Assembly (NCBI GenBank): GCA_900547655.1 | Contig: URHQ01000003.1 | Location: 1 to 50,771, forward strand | Source: an uncultured Collinsella sp. | GTDB lineage: Bacteria > Actinomycetota > Coriobacteriia > Coriobacteriales > Coriobacteriaceae | DNA: 50,771 nucleotides | Direction of reading: 5' to 3' | Part shown: one piece after another, positions 1-8,981 of the stretch | Layout of the letters: each line of letters starts with the position of its first letter | Numbering within the stretch: position 1 is the first letter of the stretch | The notes under the pieces: model-generated | Seen by the model: only the letters and a program-made list of their open reading frames with translations | Database searches by the model: none | Told to the model about the DNA's origin: nothing | Position numbers and translations under genes: made by a program

Positions 1-58
1 CGGTCTTTCATGCAGCAGGGGCTCTCAATGTTTTTATGTCCTGCTCATATCGTCTGTG

Positions 59-89
59 CCGGCAGAAAGGGACTGTCCCCAACTGCCGG
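59..89. repeat. Intergenic hairpin with GGGACTGTCCC core
   Basis: Arms CCGGCAG (59-65) and CTGCCGG (83-89) enclose an inner near-palindrome, GGGACTGTCCC. The same core recurs near 11.26, 11.57 and 17.76 kb, so this looks like a member of a dispersed repeat family. It lies upstream of the first kinase gene. Its role is unknown. Confidence 0.55.
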
Positions 90-143
90 GCGGGAGCGTT
101 TAGCGGTACAGCTGCCGACTGGGCAGGCTGAGCTGGTATCCTT

Positions 144-2981
144 ATGCGGTATTGTCTCGATTCGTTAGGATTGCATGTGAGAGCTGCCACTGTCCTTCGT
201 TCAGTTATATGTCGCGCCCTGGCCATTGTGCTTGCCGCGCTTGCCGCACTGAGTTCCATCGCGCCTGTCCAGGCTTTTGCCGATGACTCTAGTCAGCCAG
301 TCAAGACGGTCCGCGTCGGCTGGCTCGTCAACAACGAGGGCTTCCAGAACGGCACCCCCGGCGAGCGTCTCTCGGGATGGGGTTACGAGTACCTCCAGAC
401 CCTGTCGTACTACACGCCCGGCTGGCGGTACGAATACGTCTCCGGCACCTTCACCGAGCTTATGGACATGCTCGAGGCAGGCGAGATCGACCTCATGCCC
501 AACATCTCCTACTCCGAGGAACGCGCCCAAAAGCTGCTCTTTTCCTCGAACCCCGAGGGCACCGAGCGCTACTACATCTACGCCAGGCCCGACCGTGACG
601 ACCTGGCCAAGGGTGACCCTCAAGCACTCCAGGGTCTCACCATCGGTTACAACTCCGGTGTTATGCAAACCATCGTCGGCCAGCAGTGGCTCGCCAACGA
701 GGGAATCGCCTGCACATACAGGGAGTATGACGGAGGCTCCGTTCTCTTTGACGCGCTCGCAAACGGCGAGGTCGACGCCATCATCATGAACGACACCATT
801 TCGTCGCCCGAGGCGTCGCCCATGTTCTACGTCGGTTCGAGCGACTACTACTTTGCCGTTCCCAAAAGCCGCCCCGACCTGATGGACAACATCAACTCCG
901 CAATGGCGGCAATCAACCGCGTCAACCCCCGCTATAACGACGAGGTCAAATCGAACTATTCAGCGCAAAACAGCGGATCATCCTCGCTCACCGGCGATGA
1001 GCGCGCCTGGCTCAAGGCGAACAACAACACCATCACGCTCGGCTACATTACGGGCAAACTCCCCTACTGCAACGAAGACGAAGACGGCAAAATGGAAGGC
1101 TCGCTCGCATCGCTTGCGACGACGTTGCACGATAAATTTGGCATTACGGTCGAAACCGTCGCCTTTGATAGCTACAAGATGATGTCAAAGGCCCTGTCAA
1201 AGGGAAGCATAGACGTCGCGCTGCCGGTATACCGAGATTACTGGTTTGCCGAGCAATCAGGCGTTGTGCAGTCGGTATCGTTGGGGACCATATCCCTCAC
1301 CGCCATCCACAGCGGAAGCAACCTGAACAAAGATCTTCAGAACATCGCCTGTACCAAATCATCGTTTATCAACCGAAACGTACTTGAAAGTCTGTTCCCC
1401 ACAGCGACCGTGACCGAATACCGATCCGACGATGAAGCGTTCGACGCCCTCAGGAGGGGAACGGCGCGCTGCGTCGTCGCTCCCAGTTCACGCGTAAAAA
1501 CCCTCGGCGATCGTTATGATCTCGAGGACTGCGAGACGGTCGAGCTCCCTGACACCTGCGAGCTCTCGTGCTGGATTTCGCGCGGAAAGCCCGAGCTGCT
1601 GGGAATCATCAACAAGGGCATCATCAATGCCGGAGAATCGCTCTCCGCAAGCAATTACTCCTCTACGTCGTACACGGCCCAGGAATCCAACACGCTTCAA
1701 TTCCTTTATCGCAACCGCACCGCCGTTGCCTCCACCCTCATCGGTATGTTGTCGGTCAGCATCGTCCTGCTCATCTGGGCGCTCGTGCGCGCTCGAACCG
1801 AGCGCGAAAAAGCCGACGCCGCCAACGCCGCTAAGACGGCATTCCTCACGCGCATGAGCCACGACATCCGTACGCCGCTCAACGGCATCCTGGGCCTTAT
1901 CGATATCGAGGAATTGAAGGAAGGCGATATCCAGGTCGCCCGCGAAAGCCGCGCCAAGGCTCGTGTTGCCGCCAATCACCTGCTCTCGCTGATTAACGAC
2001 ATCCTCGAGATGGGCAAAATCGAAGACCGCAAGATAACACTGGAACATGCGCCTTTTAACCTCAAAGAGCTCTGTGACGATACGCTGGTTCTGTGCAAGC
2101 TCCGCGCATCCGATAACGGCATCACCATGCAGGACAATAGTCTGCCATACACCACGGGGCCATACATGGTCGGCAGTCCCACCCATATCCGACAGATCAT
2201 GATCAACCTGTTAGACAACAGCATTAAGTACAACAAGCACGGCGGCTCCGTCACCTTTAGCTCAAAGACCAAGCCACTCGATAACGGGCGCGCGCTCTTT
2301 TGCTTTAGCGTTTCGGATACCGGCATTGGCATGACTTCCAAGTTTTTAAAGCATATCTATGAGCCGTTTGCCCAAGAAGGTAACGATGCGCGTAGCAAGT
2401 TCCAAGGAACCGGCATGGGCATGCCAATCGTCAAGTCGCTTATTGAACTGATGGGCGGCACCATCGAAGTCACCAGCGAGCTCCATGCGGGCACCTCGTT
2501 CTACGTGGAGATTCCGCTCGATATCGACAAGAACCCCCAGGCGCGGGCGAATACGGTCGAGGGGGCGCTCGACTGCTCGCTCGCCGACATGAACGTACTG
2601 CTCGCCGAAGACAACGAATTGAATGCCGAGATTGCCCAGGCGCTGCTAGAATCCGAGGGCGTCGTGGTCACCCGCGCCGCCAACGGCAACGAAGTCGTCG
2701 ATCTGTACCTATCGCATCCCGCCGGCAGCTTCGATGCGATCCTGATGGACATTATGATGCCGGACATGGACGGTTACGAGGCAACCCGCGCGATTCGCCT
2801 GAGCGAGAAGGTCGATGCAGCCGATATCCCCATCATCGCGCTCACCGCCAATGCCTTTGCCGAGGACGCCAAGGCGGCACACGACGCCGGCATGAACGCC
2901 CATCTATCCAAACCGCTCGACTTTAACAAGCTCAAAAACATACTCGCCCGCATCAAGAAAAACGGATCCGTTTCGCTATAG
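144..2981 (+). CDS. Hybrid sensor histidine kinase with tandem periplasmic-binding domains
   Basis: The 945-residue protein begins with a hydrophobic export segment (about residues 20-45). Two solute-binding (SBP_bac_3-like) domains follow, at about 50-275 and 290-510. A transmembrane helix (about 530-552), a HisKA dimerisation domain (SHDIRTPLNG, phospho-acceptor H573) and a HATPase domain (N-box NLLDNSIKYN, then DTGIGM and GTGMGM) come next. The C-terminal receiver has its phospho-acceptor Asp in LMDIMMPDMDG (about D869). Family knowledge says such kinases sense an extracellular amino-acid-like ligand directly. No HPt domain or DNA-binding output gene lies beside it, so the phosphorelay partner is unknown. 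The ATG at 144 is the first start with a plausible export signal; a later start inside the leader is possible. Confidence 0.9.
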   Translation: MRYCLDSLGLHVRAATVLRSVICRALAIVLAALAALSSIAPVQAFADDSSQPVKTVRVGWLVNNEGFQNGTPGERLSGWGYEYLQTLSYYTPGWRYEYVSGTFTELMDMLEAGEIDLMPNISYSEERAQKLLFSSNPEGTERYYIYARPDRDDLAKGDPQALQGLTIGYNSGVMQTIVGQQWLANEGIACTYREYDGGSVLFDALANGEVDAIIMNDTISSPEASPMFYVGSSDYYFAVPKSRPDLMDNINSAMAAINRVNPRYNDEVKSNYSAQNSGSSSLTGDERAWLKANNNTITLGYITGKLPYCNEDEDGKMEGSLASLATTLHDKFGITVETVAFDSYKMMSKALSKGSIDVALPVYRDYWFAEQSGVVQSVSLGTISLTAIHSGSNLNKDLQNIACTKSSFINRNVLESLFPTATVTEYRSDDEAFDALRRGTARCVVAPSSRVKTLGDRYDLEDCETVELPDTCELSCWISRGKPELLGIINKGIINAGESLSASNYSSTSYTAQESNTLQFLYRNRTAVASTLIGMLSVSIVLLIWALVRARTEREKADAANAAKTAFLTRMSHDIRTPLNGILGLIDIEELKEGDIQVARESRAKARVAANHLLSLINDILEMGKIEDRKITLEHAPFNLKELCDDTLVLCKLRASDNGITMQDNSLPYTTGPYMVGSPTHIRQIMINLLDNSIKYNKHGGSVTFSSKTKPLDNGRALFCFSVSDTGIGMTSKFLKHIYEPFAQEGNDARSKFQGTGMGMPIVKSLIELMGGTIEVTSELHAGTSFYVEIPLDIDKNPQARANTVEGALDCSLADMNVLLAEDNELNAEIAQALLESEGVVVTRAANGNEVVDLYLSHPAGSFDAILMDIMMPDMDGYEATRAIRLSEKVDAADIPIIALTANAFAEDAKAAHDAGMNAHLSKPLDFNKLKNILARIKKNGSVSL

Positions 2982-3023
2982 TTTGTGCTCAACCACCACG
3001 CACGACCAGAAAGGAAGCCAACG

Positions 3024-3503
3024 ATGTTTAGGCCCTTACGTCGAAAGAAACGCGCTATCACCGACGAGGAAGCGCGCAAACTGCTCGCCACCTGCAAGCG
3101 CGGCGTCTTTGCCGTCAACGGCGACGATGGCTACCCGTACGCCATTCCCGTCAACTACTTCTTTGACGCCGAGCACGACAAGATCTATTTCCATGGCGCC
3201 AAAGCCGGCCACAAGGTCGACGCACTCAAGCGCGATGACAAGGTCTGCTTTACCGTATACGGCAACGAGTGGTACCAGGACGGTGACTGGGCTCCCTACG
3301 TTATGAGCACCGTCGTCTTTGGCCGTTGTCGCCTGGCGAATGACACCCCCGCGTTTATCGAGGACAAAGTCCGCCAGCTCGCCCTTAAGTACTACCCTTC
3401 TGCCGAAGAAGTCGAAGAGGAAATCGCCAAAGACATCAAGGGCGTCCAGCTCTACGAGATTTCGATTGAGCATCTTTGCGGCAAGCAGATTCAAGAAAAG
3501 TAA
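3024..3503 (+). CDS. Pyridoxamine 5'-phosphate oxidase-like (split-barrel FMN-binding) protein
   Basis: The 159-residue protein has the split-barrel pattern of the PNPOx-like/nitroimidazole-resistance (NimA) family. ARKLLATCKRGVFAVNGDDG begins the flavin-binding barrel, followed by PYAIPVNYFF and a later HKVDALKRDDKVCFTVYG block. The ATG at 3024 is chosen because AAGGAAG (3011-3017) sits 6 bases upstream. A GTG at 2985 is in frame but has no good ribosome-binding site. The gene starts 42 bases after the kinase stop and may be co-transcribed with it. It ends at a strong hairpin. Family members bind FMN or F420-like cofactors and reduce small molecules; the substrate cannot be told here. Confidence 0.85.
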   Translation: MFRPLRRKKRAITDEEARKLLATCKRGVFAVNGDDGYPYAIPVNYFFDAEHDKIYFHGAKAGHKVDALKRDDKVCFTVYGNEWYQDGDWAPYVMSTVVFGRCRLANDTPAFIEDKVRQLALKYYPSAEEVEEEIAKDIKGVQLYEISIEHLCGKQIQEK

Positions 3504-3526
3504 GCCCCTCAGCAGGCCTCATCAAT

Positions 3527-3574
3527 AATAATATGGCCCGGTTCCAACCCACCTTGGAACCGGGCCATATTATT
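3527..3574. terminator. Bidirectional terminator hairpin
   Basis: Perfect 21-bp arms (3527-3547 and 3554-3574) around a 6-base loop sit between convergent genes. The A/T-rich outer ends serve both strands. The right arm overlaps the TAA stop (3573-3575) of the minus-strand kinase gene. Confidence 0.85.
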
Positions 3575-5765
3575 ATGAAGCGTCGGCGGCGATGTGCGCT
3601 AGCGCCTCGACGAGCTCTTGCGAGCTCACAGGTTTGCTCAGGTGCGCGTTCATGCCCGCCTCACGCGAAAGCCTACGGTCGTCGGCAAAGGCGTTGGCAC
3701 TCACGGCGATAATCGGCGTGGTCGCGGCATCCTCGCGATCGAGTGCTCGAATCTGACGCGTGGCCTCAAGGCCATCGATGCCAGGCATCATGATGTCCAT
3801 CAACACCACGTCGTACTCGTGCGGTGCGCTCGCGGTAAACATCTCGACGGCAGACTCACCATCCTTAGCATGCGTCACGATGGCACCGGCACGGCTGAGC
3901 GTAAACTGCGCGATCTCGGCATTCAGATCGTTATCCTCTACGAGCAAAACGCGCAAGCCCTGGAGCGCATCGCCGTCTCCCGCATCCGCGGGAACTGCCT
4001 GAGGAATCTCGGAGCGGTCGCACTTCTCGAACGGCAGGCGAATGGTAAACGTCGTCCCCTGCCCCAAGACACTCGTAAAGCTCATGGTTCCGCCCATAAG
4101 CTCGACCAGCTGTTTTGCGATAGGCGCGCCCAGGCCAGTTCCCGACGAAGCGCCTTCCACCTGCTGCTCCTCGCGGCAAAACGGCTCGTAGAGGTGCTTT
4201 TGGAACTCCTCGCTCATGCCAATACCGTTGTCGGCGATCGTGTATTCATAGACGGGGACGCCATCCGCTGGCTCCACCTCGCGGCACACCAGGCGGACAT
4301 AGCCGCCCTGGCGGTTGTACTTGACGGCATTGCCGGCAATATTGAGCAACAAACGCTTGAGGTGCGTCACGCTCACCCGCGCATAGGGATGATTAAGCGT
4401 CTGCTGGTCGGAGATAATTGTCACCAGACGCTCCTCGGCCTGGCGCTCCAGAATATCGCGCACTTCACAGTTGAGGGCCACCAAATTTATGGGCACGAGG
4501 TTCAGGTCGACCTGCCCGCTCTCCAGGCGACTCATATCGAGCGCCTCGTTGGCAAGGTCGAGCAGCAGTCCCGATGCCGTCCAGATTTTTGAGCGGCACT
4601 CAGTCTGCTTTTGCAGATCGTCCGCATTGGCATCGCCAACCTCAACCATACCGCGAATGCCGTTGATGGGCGTGCGCAGATCGTGGCTCATGCGACGCAG
4701 AAACTCCGTCTTTGCCGAGTTGGCAGACGAGGCCTCACGCGCCGCCTTTGCCAGCTTGTCGCCATAGTCGCGCTCCTGCTGCAGCAAGTCCGTCAAACGT
4801 CGACGATCAGCGCGGCGACGCACCGTCACAACAACGGCTATAACACCGCCGTAGAGCACCAGCACGCCGGCGGCAACAGCCGCGGCGACCTCAAAGTAGC
4901 GCTGCGCCGAGGCATAGGTGTACACATAGAATTTGTGCGCTTTTCCAAATGTGCCCAAATACCACTCGCCGTCGGCGTTAACCAATCTGACCTTACCAGC
5001 CAGGCATCGATCCTTAATACCGTCGACAATAAAGACATCCGTCGCAGGCAGATCGAACACGCCCAATACGGTGGGTTCAACGGCATTGGTCGCAACGACC
5101 TTGCCGTCGTTTTCGATCACGATATTGCCGCTATCGATGGTTTCATAGCCATCAAGCAAGCTCTGCAGTTTGAGTGTATTGCTTGCAACCGCTTTCGCGC
5201 TCTGATGCCTTACCGCGATAACGATGCCCTCGCCATCCTGCCGAGTCACGCAGCCAATGTCTGCGACCGAATCATCCGCAAGCGTGATGCGGGCGGTATA
5301 GGACTTAAGCGGATGAGTTGCCACCTCCAGCACGGGTGATTCTTTGAGATACGTAGCGAGCGACCCGTAGTCCACATCGCCCGTCGAGGACTCGGACACC
5401 AAATTGCCCGATGCGTCCGTCACGATCAGCGCGCTCACGTTGAACTGGTCGGCGTATTGCTCCAGCATGGCGTTATCCACCGAACCGTCGCGCTCCATAT
5501 CGCGGGCAGCCTCTCCGGCGATCTCCATAACGAGAATCAGGTTTTTGGTCGTATAGGCGCTGTTGAATGCATCGTAGGAAAGGCTCTGCGTCGCCACGTA
5601 ATCGACAACGTCGGCAAAGCGCTGCTCGGCTTGGGCCGTCGTGTAATCGTAGCTCATCATGCCGGCAACAACCGAGAGCGCTATCCCCAGCAGAGCGACA
5701 AGGAGCCATGCCCCTGCCGAACGATTGCCCCGCTCCTGAGCAGCGTGGTCGGGCGCATCGATCAT
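3573..5765 (-). CDS. Hybrid sensor histidine kinase with C-terminal receiver
   Basis: This 730-residue membrane kinase has an N-terminal helix (about 18-38), an extracytoplasmic sensor region with a Cache-like look (about 40-285) and a second helix (about 288-312). HisKA follows (RRMSHDLRTPINGIRG, H361), then HATPase (N-box NIAGNAVKYN, DNGIGM, GTGLGAP) and a receiver (VLLVEDNDLN, acceptor D657 in MDIMMPGIDG). Its ATG overlaps the stop of the upstream binding-lipoprotein gene as ATGA, so the two are translationally coupled. The lipoprotein probably delivers the ligand signal. No HPt or DNA-binding response regulator lies next to it. It shares architecture with the kinase at 144-2981, except that there the binding domains are fused to the kinase. 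Confidence 0.9.
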   Translation of the reverse strand: MIDAPDHAAQERGNRSAGAWLLVALLGIALSVVAGMMSYDYTTAQAEQRFADVVDYVATQSLSYDAFNSAYTTKNLILVMEIAGEAARDMERDGSVDNAMLEQYADQFNVSALIVTDASGNLVSESSTGDVDYGSLATYLKESPVLEVATHPLKSYTARITLADDSVADIGCVTRQDGEGIVIAVRHQSAKAVASNTLKLQSLLDGYETIDSGNIVIENDGKVVATNAVEPTVLGVFDLPATDVFIVDGIKDRCLAGKVRLVNADGEWYLGTFGKAHKFYVYTYASAQRYFEVAAAVAAGVLVLYGGVIAVVVTVRRRADRRRLTDLLQQERDYGDKLAKAAREASSANSAKTEFLRRMSHDLRTPINGIRGMVEVGDANADDLQKQTECRSKIWTASGLLLDLANEALDMSRLESGQVDLNLVPINLVALNCEVRDILERQAEERLVTIISDQQTLNHPYARVSVTHLKRLLLNIAGNAVKYNRQGGYVRLVCREVEPADGVPVYEYTIADNGIGMSEEFQKHLYEPFCREEQQVEGASSGTGLGAPIAKQLVELMGGTMSFTSVLGQGTTFTIRLPFEKCDRSEIPQAVPADAGDGDALQGLRVLLVEDNDLNAEIAQFTLSRAGAIVTHAKDGESAVEMFTASAPHEYDVVLMDIMMPGIDGLEATRQIRALDREDAATTPIIAVSANAFADDRRLSREAGMNAHLSKPVSSQELVEALAHIAADAS

Positions 5766-6631
5766 GACAGGCCCTCCATATTCAAAAATGGCGAAGGGTC
5801 ATCGAAGTACTTTGACACCAGGCGTTCCATGGTGCCATCGGCAAGCATTTCTTGGTAGGCATGAGTAAGCTTGACGTCGATGCCACGCGTATCGTTGATA
5901 TCGAAAGCGGTGCCCAAACCGACCTCTAGCAGCGGCTCATCCAAAATGCGATATGTCACACCATAGTCTTTTTCGTAGGTGAGGAACGAGGACTCATGCG
6001 CGGCGATAGCGTCGACCAGGCCCTCGACGAGCGCCGGGTTCAGGTATGAACCGTCCGAAAAGCTGTAGAGTTCCTTGATCTGCGGAACGTTTTCATTTAT
6101 GCGATTGAGCAAAATGTCCTCGGGCTTGGTGGTGGACTGAACCGCCACGATCTTATCCTCAAGATCGGCAAGCGTGTAGATATCGCTCTGGGGATCGACC
6201 GCGACCACCTGGCGGCTCGCAAGGTACGGGCCGGCCCAACGATATTCGTTTTCGCGACCCGTCATACTAAAGCTGCCCATGACACAATCGAGTTCGCCGC
6301 TCGCCAGCAGCTCCTTCTTCTTTTCCCAGTCGATCAGCTGGTATTTTGGCTTGTAACCAATGCGAGCCAAAGCCTCGGTCAATATCTCGACATCCAGGCC
6401 AACGATATCGCCGTACTCGTCGGTATACACAAACGGTGGATAGAGGTCGCTTCCGACGTTGAGCGTCTTAAGGTCGTCGTCTTTGACTTGCGAGGCGTCC
6501 AGACCTTCTAATGCAGACGTCGAGGCTCCGTCATTCGACCCGGAGCAGCCAGCTATCGCTACGACAAAGACGCTCGCCACTGCAAGCGCAACAAACAACG
6601 AAATGGCAACCGAGCGACGGGATCTTTTCAT
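5762..6631 (-). CDS. Amino-acid-type solute-binding lipoprotein (SBP_bac_3)
   Basis: This is a 289-residue precursor with a lipoprotein signal: basic KRSRRS, a hydrophobic core, and lipobox AIAGC with C29 as the lipidation site. The SBP_bac_3 fold follows: VGSDLYPPFVYTDEYGDIVG opens lobe 1, then GLDVEILTEAL and a conserved CVMGSFSMTGRENEY. No ABC permease or ATPase gene accompanies it, and it overlaps the downstream hybrid kinase by 4 bases. I therefore infer a sensing rather than an uptake role, as an exported ligand-binding subunit for the kinase. The ligand is unknown; amino-acid-like or polar metabolites are typical of the family. Confidence 0.88.
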   Translation of the reverse strand: MKRSRRSVAISLFVALAVASVFVVAIAGCSGSNDGASTSALEGLDASQVKDDDLKTLNVGSDLYPPFVYTDEYGDIVGLDVEILTEALARIGYKPKYQLIDWEKKKELLASGELDCVMGSFSMTGRENEYRWAGPYLASRQVVAVDPQSDIYTLADLEDKIVAVQSTTKPEDILLNRINENVPQIKELYSFSDGSYLNPALVEGLVDAIAAHESSFLTYEKDYGVTYRILDEPLLEVGLGTAFDINDTRGIDVKLTHAYQEMLADGTMERLVSKYFDDPSPFLNMEGLS

Positions 6632-6775
6632 CGAGCTCCATACGATCCTGTTTACAGACTTAAATGGTTAAAGATAATAGCAAACAAAACCACACGAGTG
6701 CCCAATTGTTGCAGGCGCTTTACCGTGTGGGACCTTCCAGCCGACTTGGCAGAAGGCCCCGCATGCAGTGCTCAC

Positions 6776-7990
6776 TTACCGTGCATTAAAAACGTAGCGG
6801 TCCAGGCGGTCGCACGCCTCCCTTACGCGCGAAAGCGGCAGCGCCAGGTTCACGCGAATGTGGCAGGGTCCGTGGAACGGACGGCCATCCTGGTAGCCAA
6901 CGCCCACGCGCGCTCCCTCGTCGAGCAGCCACTGAATATCGCGGCCATGCTCGCGGCACCACTCGGTGCAGTCCAGAAACACCATGTACGTGCCCTGCGG
7001 ACGCGAATAGGACACGCCCTCAAAATGCTCGTCCACGTAATCGCAGAAGTACTCGATATTGCCGGCAAGCACCTGGTTGAGCTCGTCCACCCACTCGTAG
7101 CCTTGCGACTGGTAGGCACCGATAAGCGCGTGCATGGAGAGGACGTTCATCTCGTTGTAGTGGGTCTTGTTGGACACGGCGCACATGCGGTCGCGCAGCG
7201 TCTCGTTATAGATGATGTGGTAGCTGCCGACCAAGCCCGCCAGGTTGAACGTCTTGCTCGGCGCATAGAGGGCAACCGTGCGCATGCGGGCATCCTCGCT
7301 TACCGACTGCGTCGGAATATGCTTGTGAACCGGCAGAATGATATCGGACCAAATCTCGTCCGAGATCACCACGCAATCGTGCTGGCAATAGATGTCCATG
7401 GCGCGCTCAATCTCGTCGCGCTCCCATACGCGGCCGCAGGGATTGTGCGGCGAGCAGAACACCGCGGCATGGATGTTGTTTTGGGCGAGTTTGCACTCCA
7501 TGTCCTCAAAGTCCATGCGCCACACGCCCCGGTTGTCGAGTTTAAGCGGGCTGTGGACAATGCGATAGCCCGCGGCCTCGATGGACTTGGTAAAGCCGAT
7601 GTAGGTGGGGCTGTGGACCAGCACCGCATCGCCCGGCTGGACATACGCGCGCAGCGTCGACACGACGCCGCCCAGCACGCCGTTTTCGTAGCCGATATGT
7701 TCAGGGCTCAAACCTTCGACGCCATTGCGGCGATTCTGCCATTCGATGATGCGATCGAAGTACTCAGCGCGCGGGTTAAAGTAGCCAAACATGGGGTGCT
7801 GGGCACGCTGAATGATGTGTTCCTGGACCGTGGGCACCGTGGCAAAATTCATGTCGGCCACCCACATGGGGATGCGGTCGAAGCCCTCGTCGGGTGCGTT
7901 CGGAGCCATACCGGGGATCTCGCCCCAAGAGTCAACGGCGATGGAGTCCATGCCGTGGCGGTCGATGATTGAAGTGAAGTCGTATTTCAT
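6776..7990 (-). CDS. MalY/PatB family PLP-dependent C-S lyase (cystathionine beta-lyase type aminotransferase)
   Basis: This 404-residue fold-type I PLP enzyme shows an N-terminal WVADMNFATVP, HNPCGRVW, SDEIWSDI and the Schiff-base lysine in APSKTFNLAG (about K246). These are hallmarks of the MalY/PatB subgroup of class I/II aminotransferases. Members cleave cystathionine or cysteine conjugates to pyruvate, ammonia and a thiol, and some moonlight in regulation. The length matches the family (about 390-400). The gene stands alone on the minus strand between the sensor module and trmO. Substrate preference cannot be read from the sequence. Confidence 0.9.
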   Translation of the reverse strand: MKYDFTSIIDRHGMDSIAVDSWGEIPGMAPNAPDEGFDRIPMWVADMNFATVPTVQEHIIQRAQHPMFGYFNPRAEYFDRIIEWQNRRNGVEGLSPEHIGYENGVLGGVVSTLRAYVQPGDAVLVHSPTYIGFTKSIEAAGYRIVHSPLKLDNRGVWRMDFEDMECKLAQNNIHAAVFCSPHNPCGRVWERDEIERAMDIYCQHDCVVISDEIWSDIILPVHKHIPTQSVSEDARMRTVALYAPSKTFNLAGLVGSYHIIYNETLRDRMCAVSNKTHYNEMNVLSMHALIGAYQSQGYEWVDELNQVLAGNIEYFCDYVDEHFEGVSYSRPQGTYMVFLDCTEWCREHGRDIQWLLDEGARVGVGYQDGRPFHGPCHIRVNLALPLSRVREACDRLDRYVFNAR

Positions 7991-8102
7991 GCTGGACCCC
8001 CGTGCAAAGTAGACTGTTTCGATAGGCGCTATTGTCCACCAGCACGGGCGGTTTTGGCGCGGGGTTTGGCGCTTAATTTGACGGGTGCGGGCGAATGGCT
8101 GG

Positions 8103-8849
8103 TTAGTCTCGCGCGTCGTTGACGGCGACTACGGTTAGCTGGGTTTCATCGACCGTAAACGATATGTCGAGCCCGGCGTAAGCCAAGTGGTAAATGCGGT
8201 TTGGCTCGTGCTTGCTGCCTGCGCGGCGTGGGTCTTGGCGAAGGACTTCGACCAAGCCGGGGAGCTTTGCGGGCGGGACCATATCCTGTAGCGCTTGCGG
8301 AAACTCAACATCGAGCTCTTGCCACGGAGCATCCTCAATCCAGCCGCCGGTCGCATCCGGGTGACAGTCCGCAAACGGAATGTAGGGCTTAATGTCGTAG
8401 ATGGGCGTACCGTCGCGCAGATCTGCTCCCAGCACATGGATGATGGGGCCGTCGTCGGTAAGCTCCACGCGGTCGAGCTTAACGCAGGTGAGACCGATGG
8501 GATTAGGGCGAAACGGACTGCGCGTGGCAAGCACGCCCACGCGCTCGGCTCCACCCAGACGCGGCGGGCGCACGGTTTTCGACCACTTGACGTTGGTGCC
8601 GGACCTGTCCTGCGTTTTGGCATCGGCGGCTATGTCCTTAGCCGCGCCGCCGGGCGTGCCGTTTTCGAAGCGCCAGAGCAGCCATAAGTGAGAGAAGGAA
8701 TCCAGACCCTCAACTGCTGCATTGGAGGCAAATTCCGACTCAAAGACGATGCGTCCCTGCAGATGAGGCGCCAAAAAGCTGTTGCGCGGAATGCCGAACT
8801 TCTGCGGCAGGTCGGTATGTATGTGTGCAATAGGTTCCATGCCGGTCAT
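8103..8849 (-). CDS. trmO: tRNA (N6-threonylcarbamoyladenosine 37) N6-methyltransferase TrmO
   Basis: The 248-residue protein opens with IAHIHTDLPQKFGIPRNS and carries SRFSPNPIG-like (TRSPFRPNPIGLTCV) and GADLRDGTPIYDIKPY blocks, typical of the TsaA/TrmO family. TrmO uses S-adenosylmethionine to methylate t6A37 of certain threonine tRNAs. The C-terminal part (DPRRAGSKHEPNRIYHLAY) matches the longer bacterial form. The reading frame stays open far upstream, but homology starts at the ATG pair 8849/8840. I chose 8849; neither start has a strong ribosome-binding site. Confidence 0.88.
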   Translation of the reverse strand: MTGMEPIAHIHTDLPQKFGIPRNSFLAPHLQGRIVFESEFASNAAVEGLDSFSHLWLLWRFENGTPGGAAKDIAADAKTQDRSGTNVKWSKTVRPPRLGGAERVGVLATRSPFRPNPIGLTCVKLDRVELTDDGPIIHVLGADLRDGTPIYDIKPYIPFADCHPDATGGWIEDAPWQELDVEFPQALQDMVPPAKLPGLVEVLRQDPRRAGSKHEPNRIYHLAYAGLDISFTVDETQLTVVAVNDARD

Positions 8850-8981
8850 TGTACGGCATGGAGGCGTGGGGCGTTGCGCGCAATTCTTCGCCGCGGTCCG
8901 CAGTCGTGCAACCAACGGTTGCTTGGAAGGGCGCCTGCCGCCGCGTATGCTTAAGCCATCAACCAGCAGAAAGGAGCCGCT

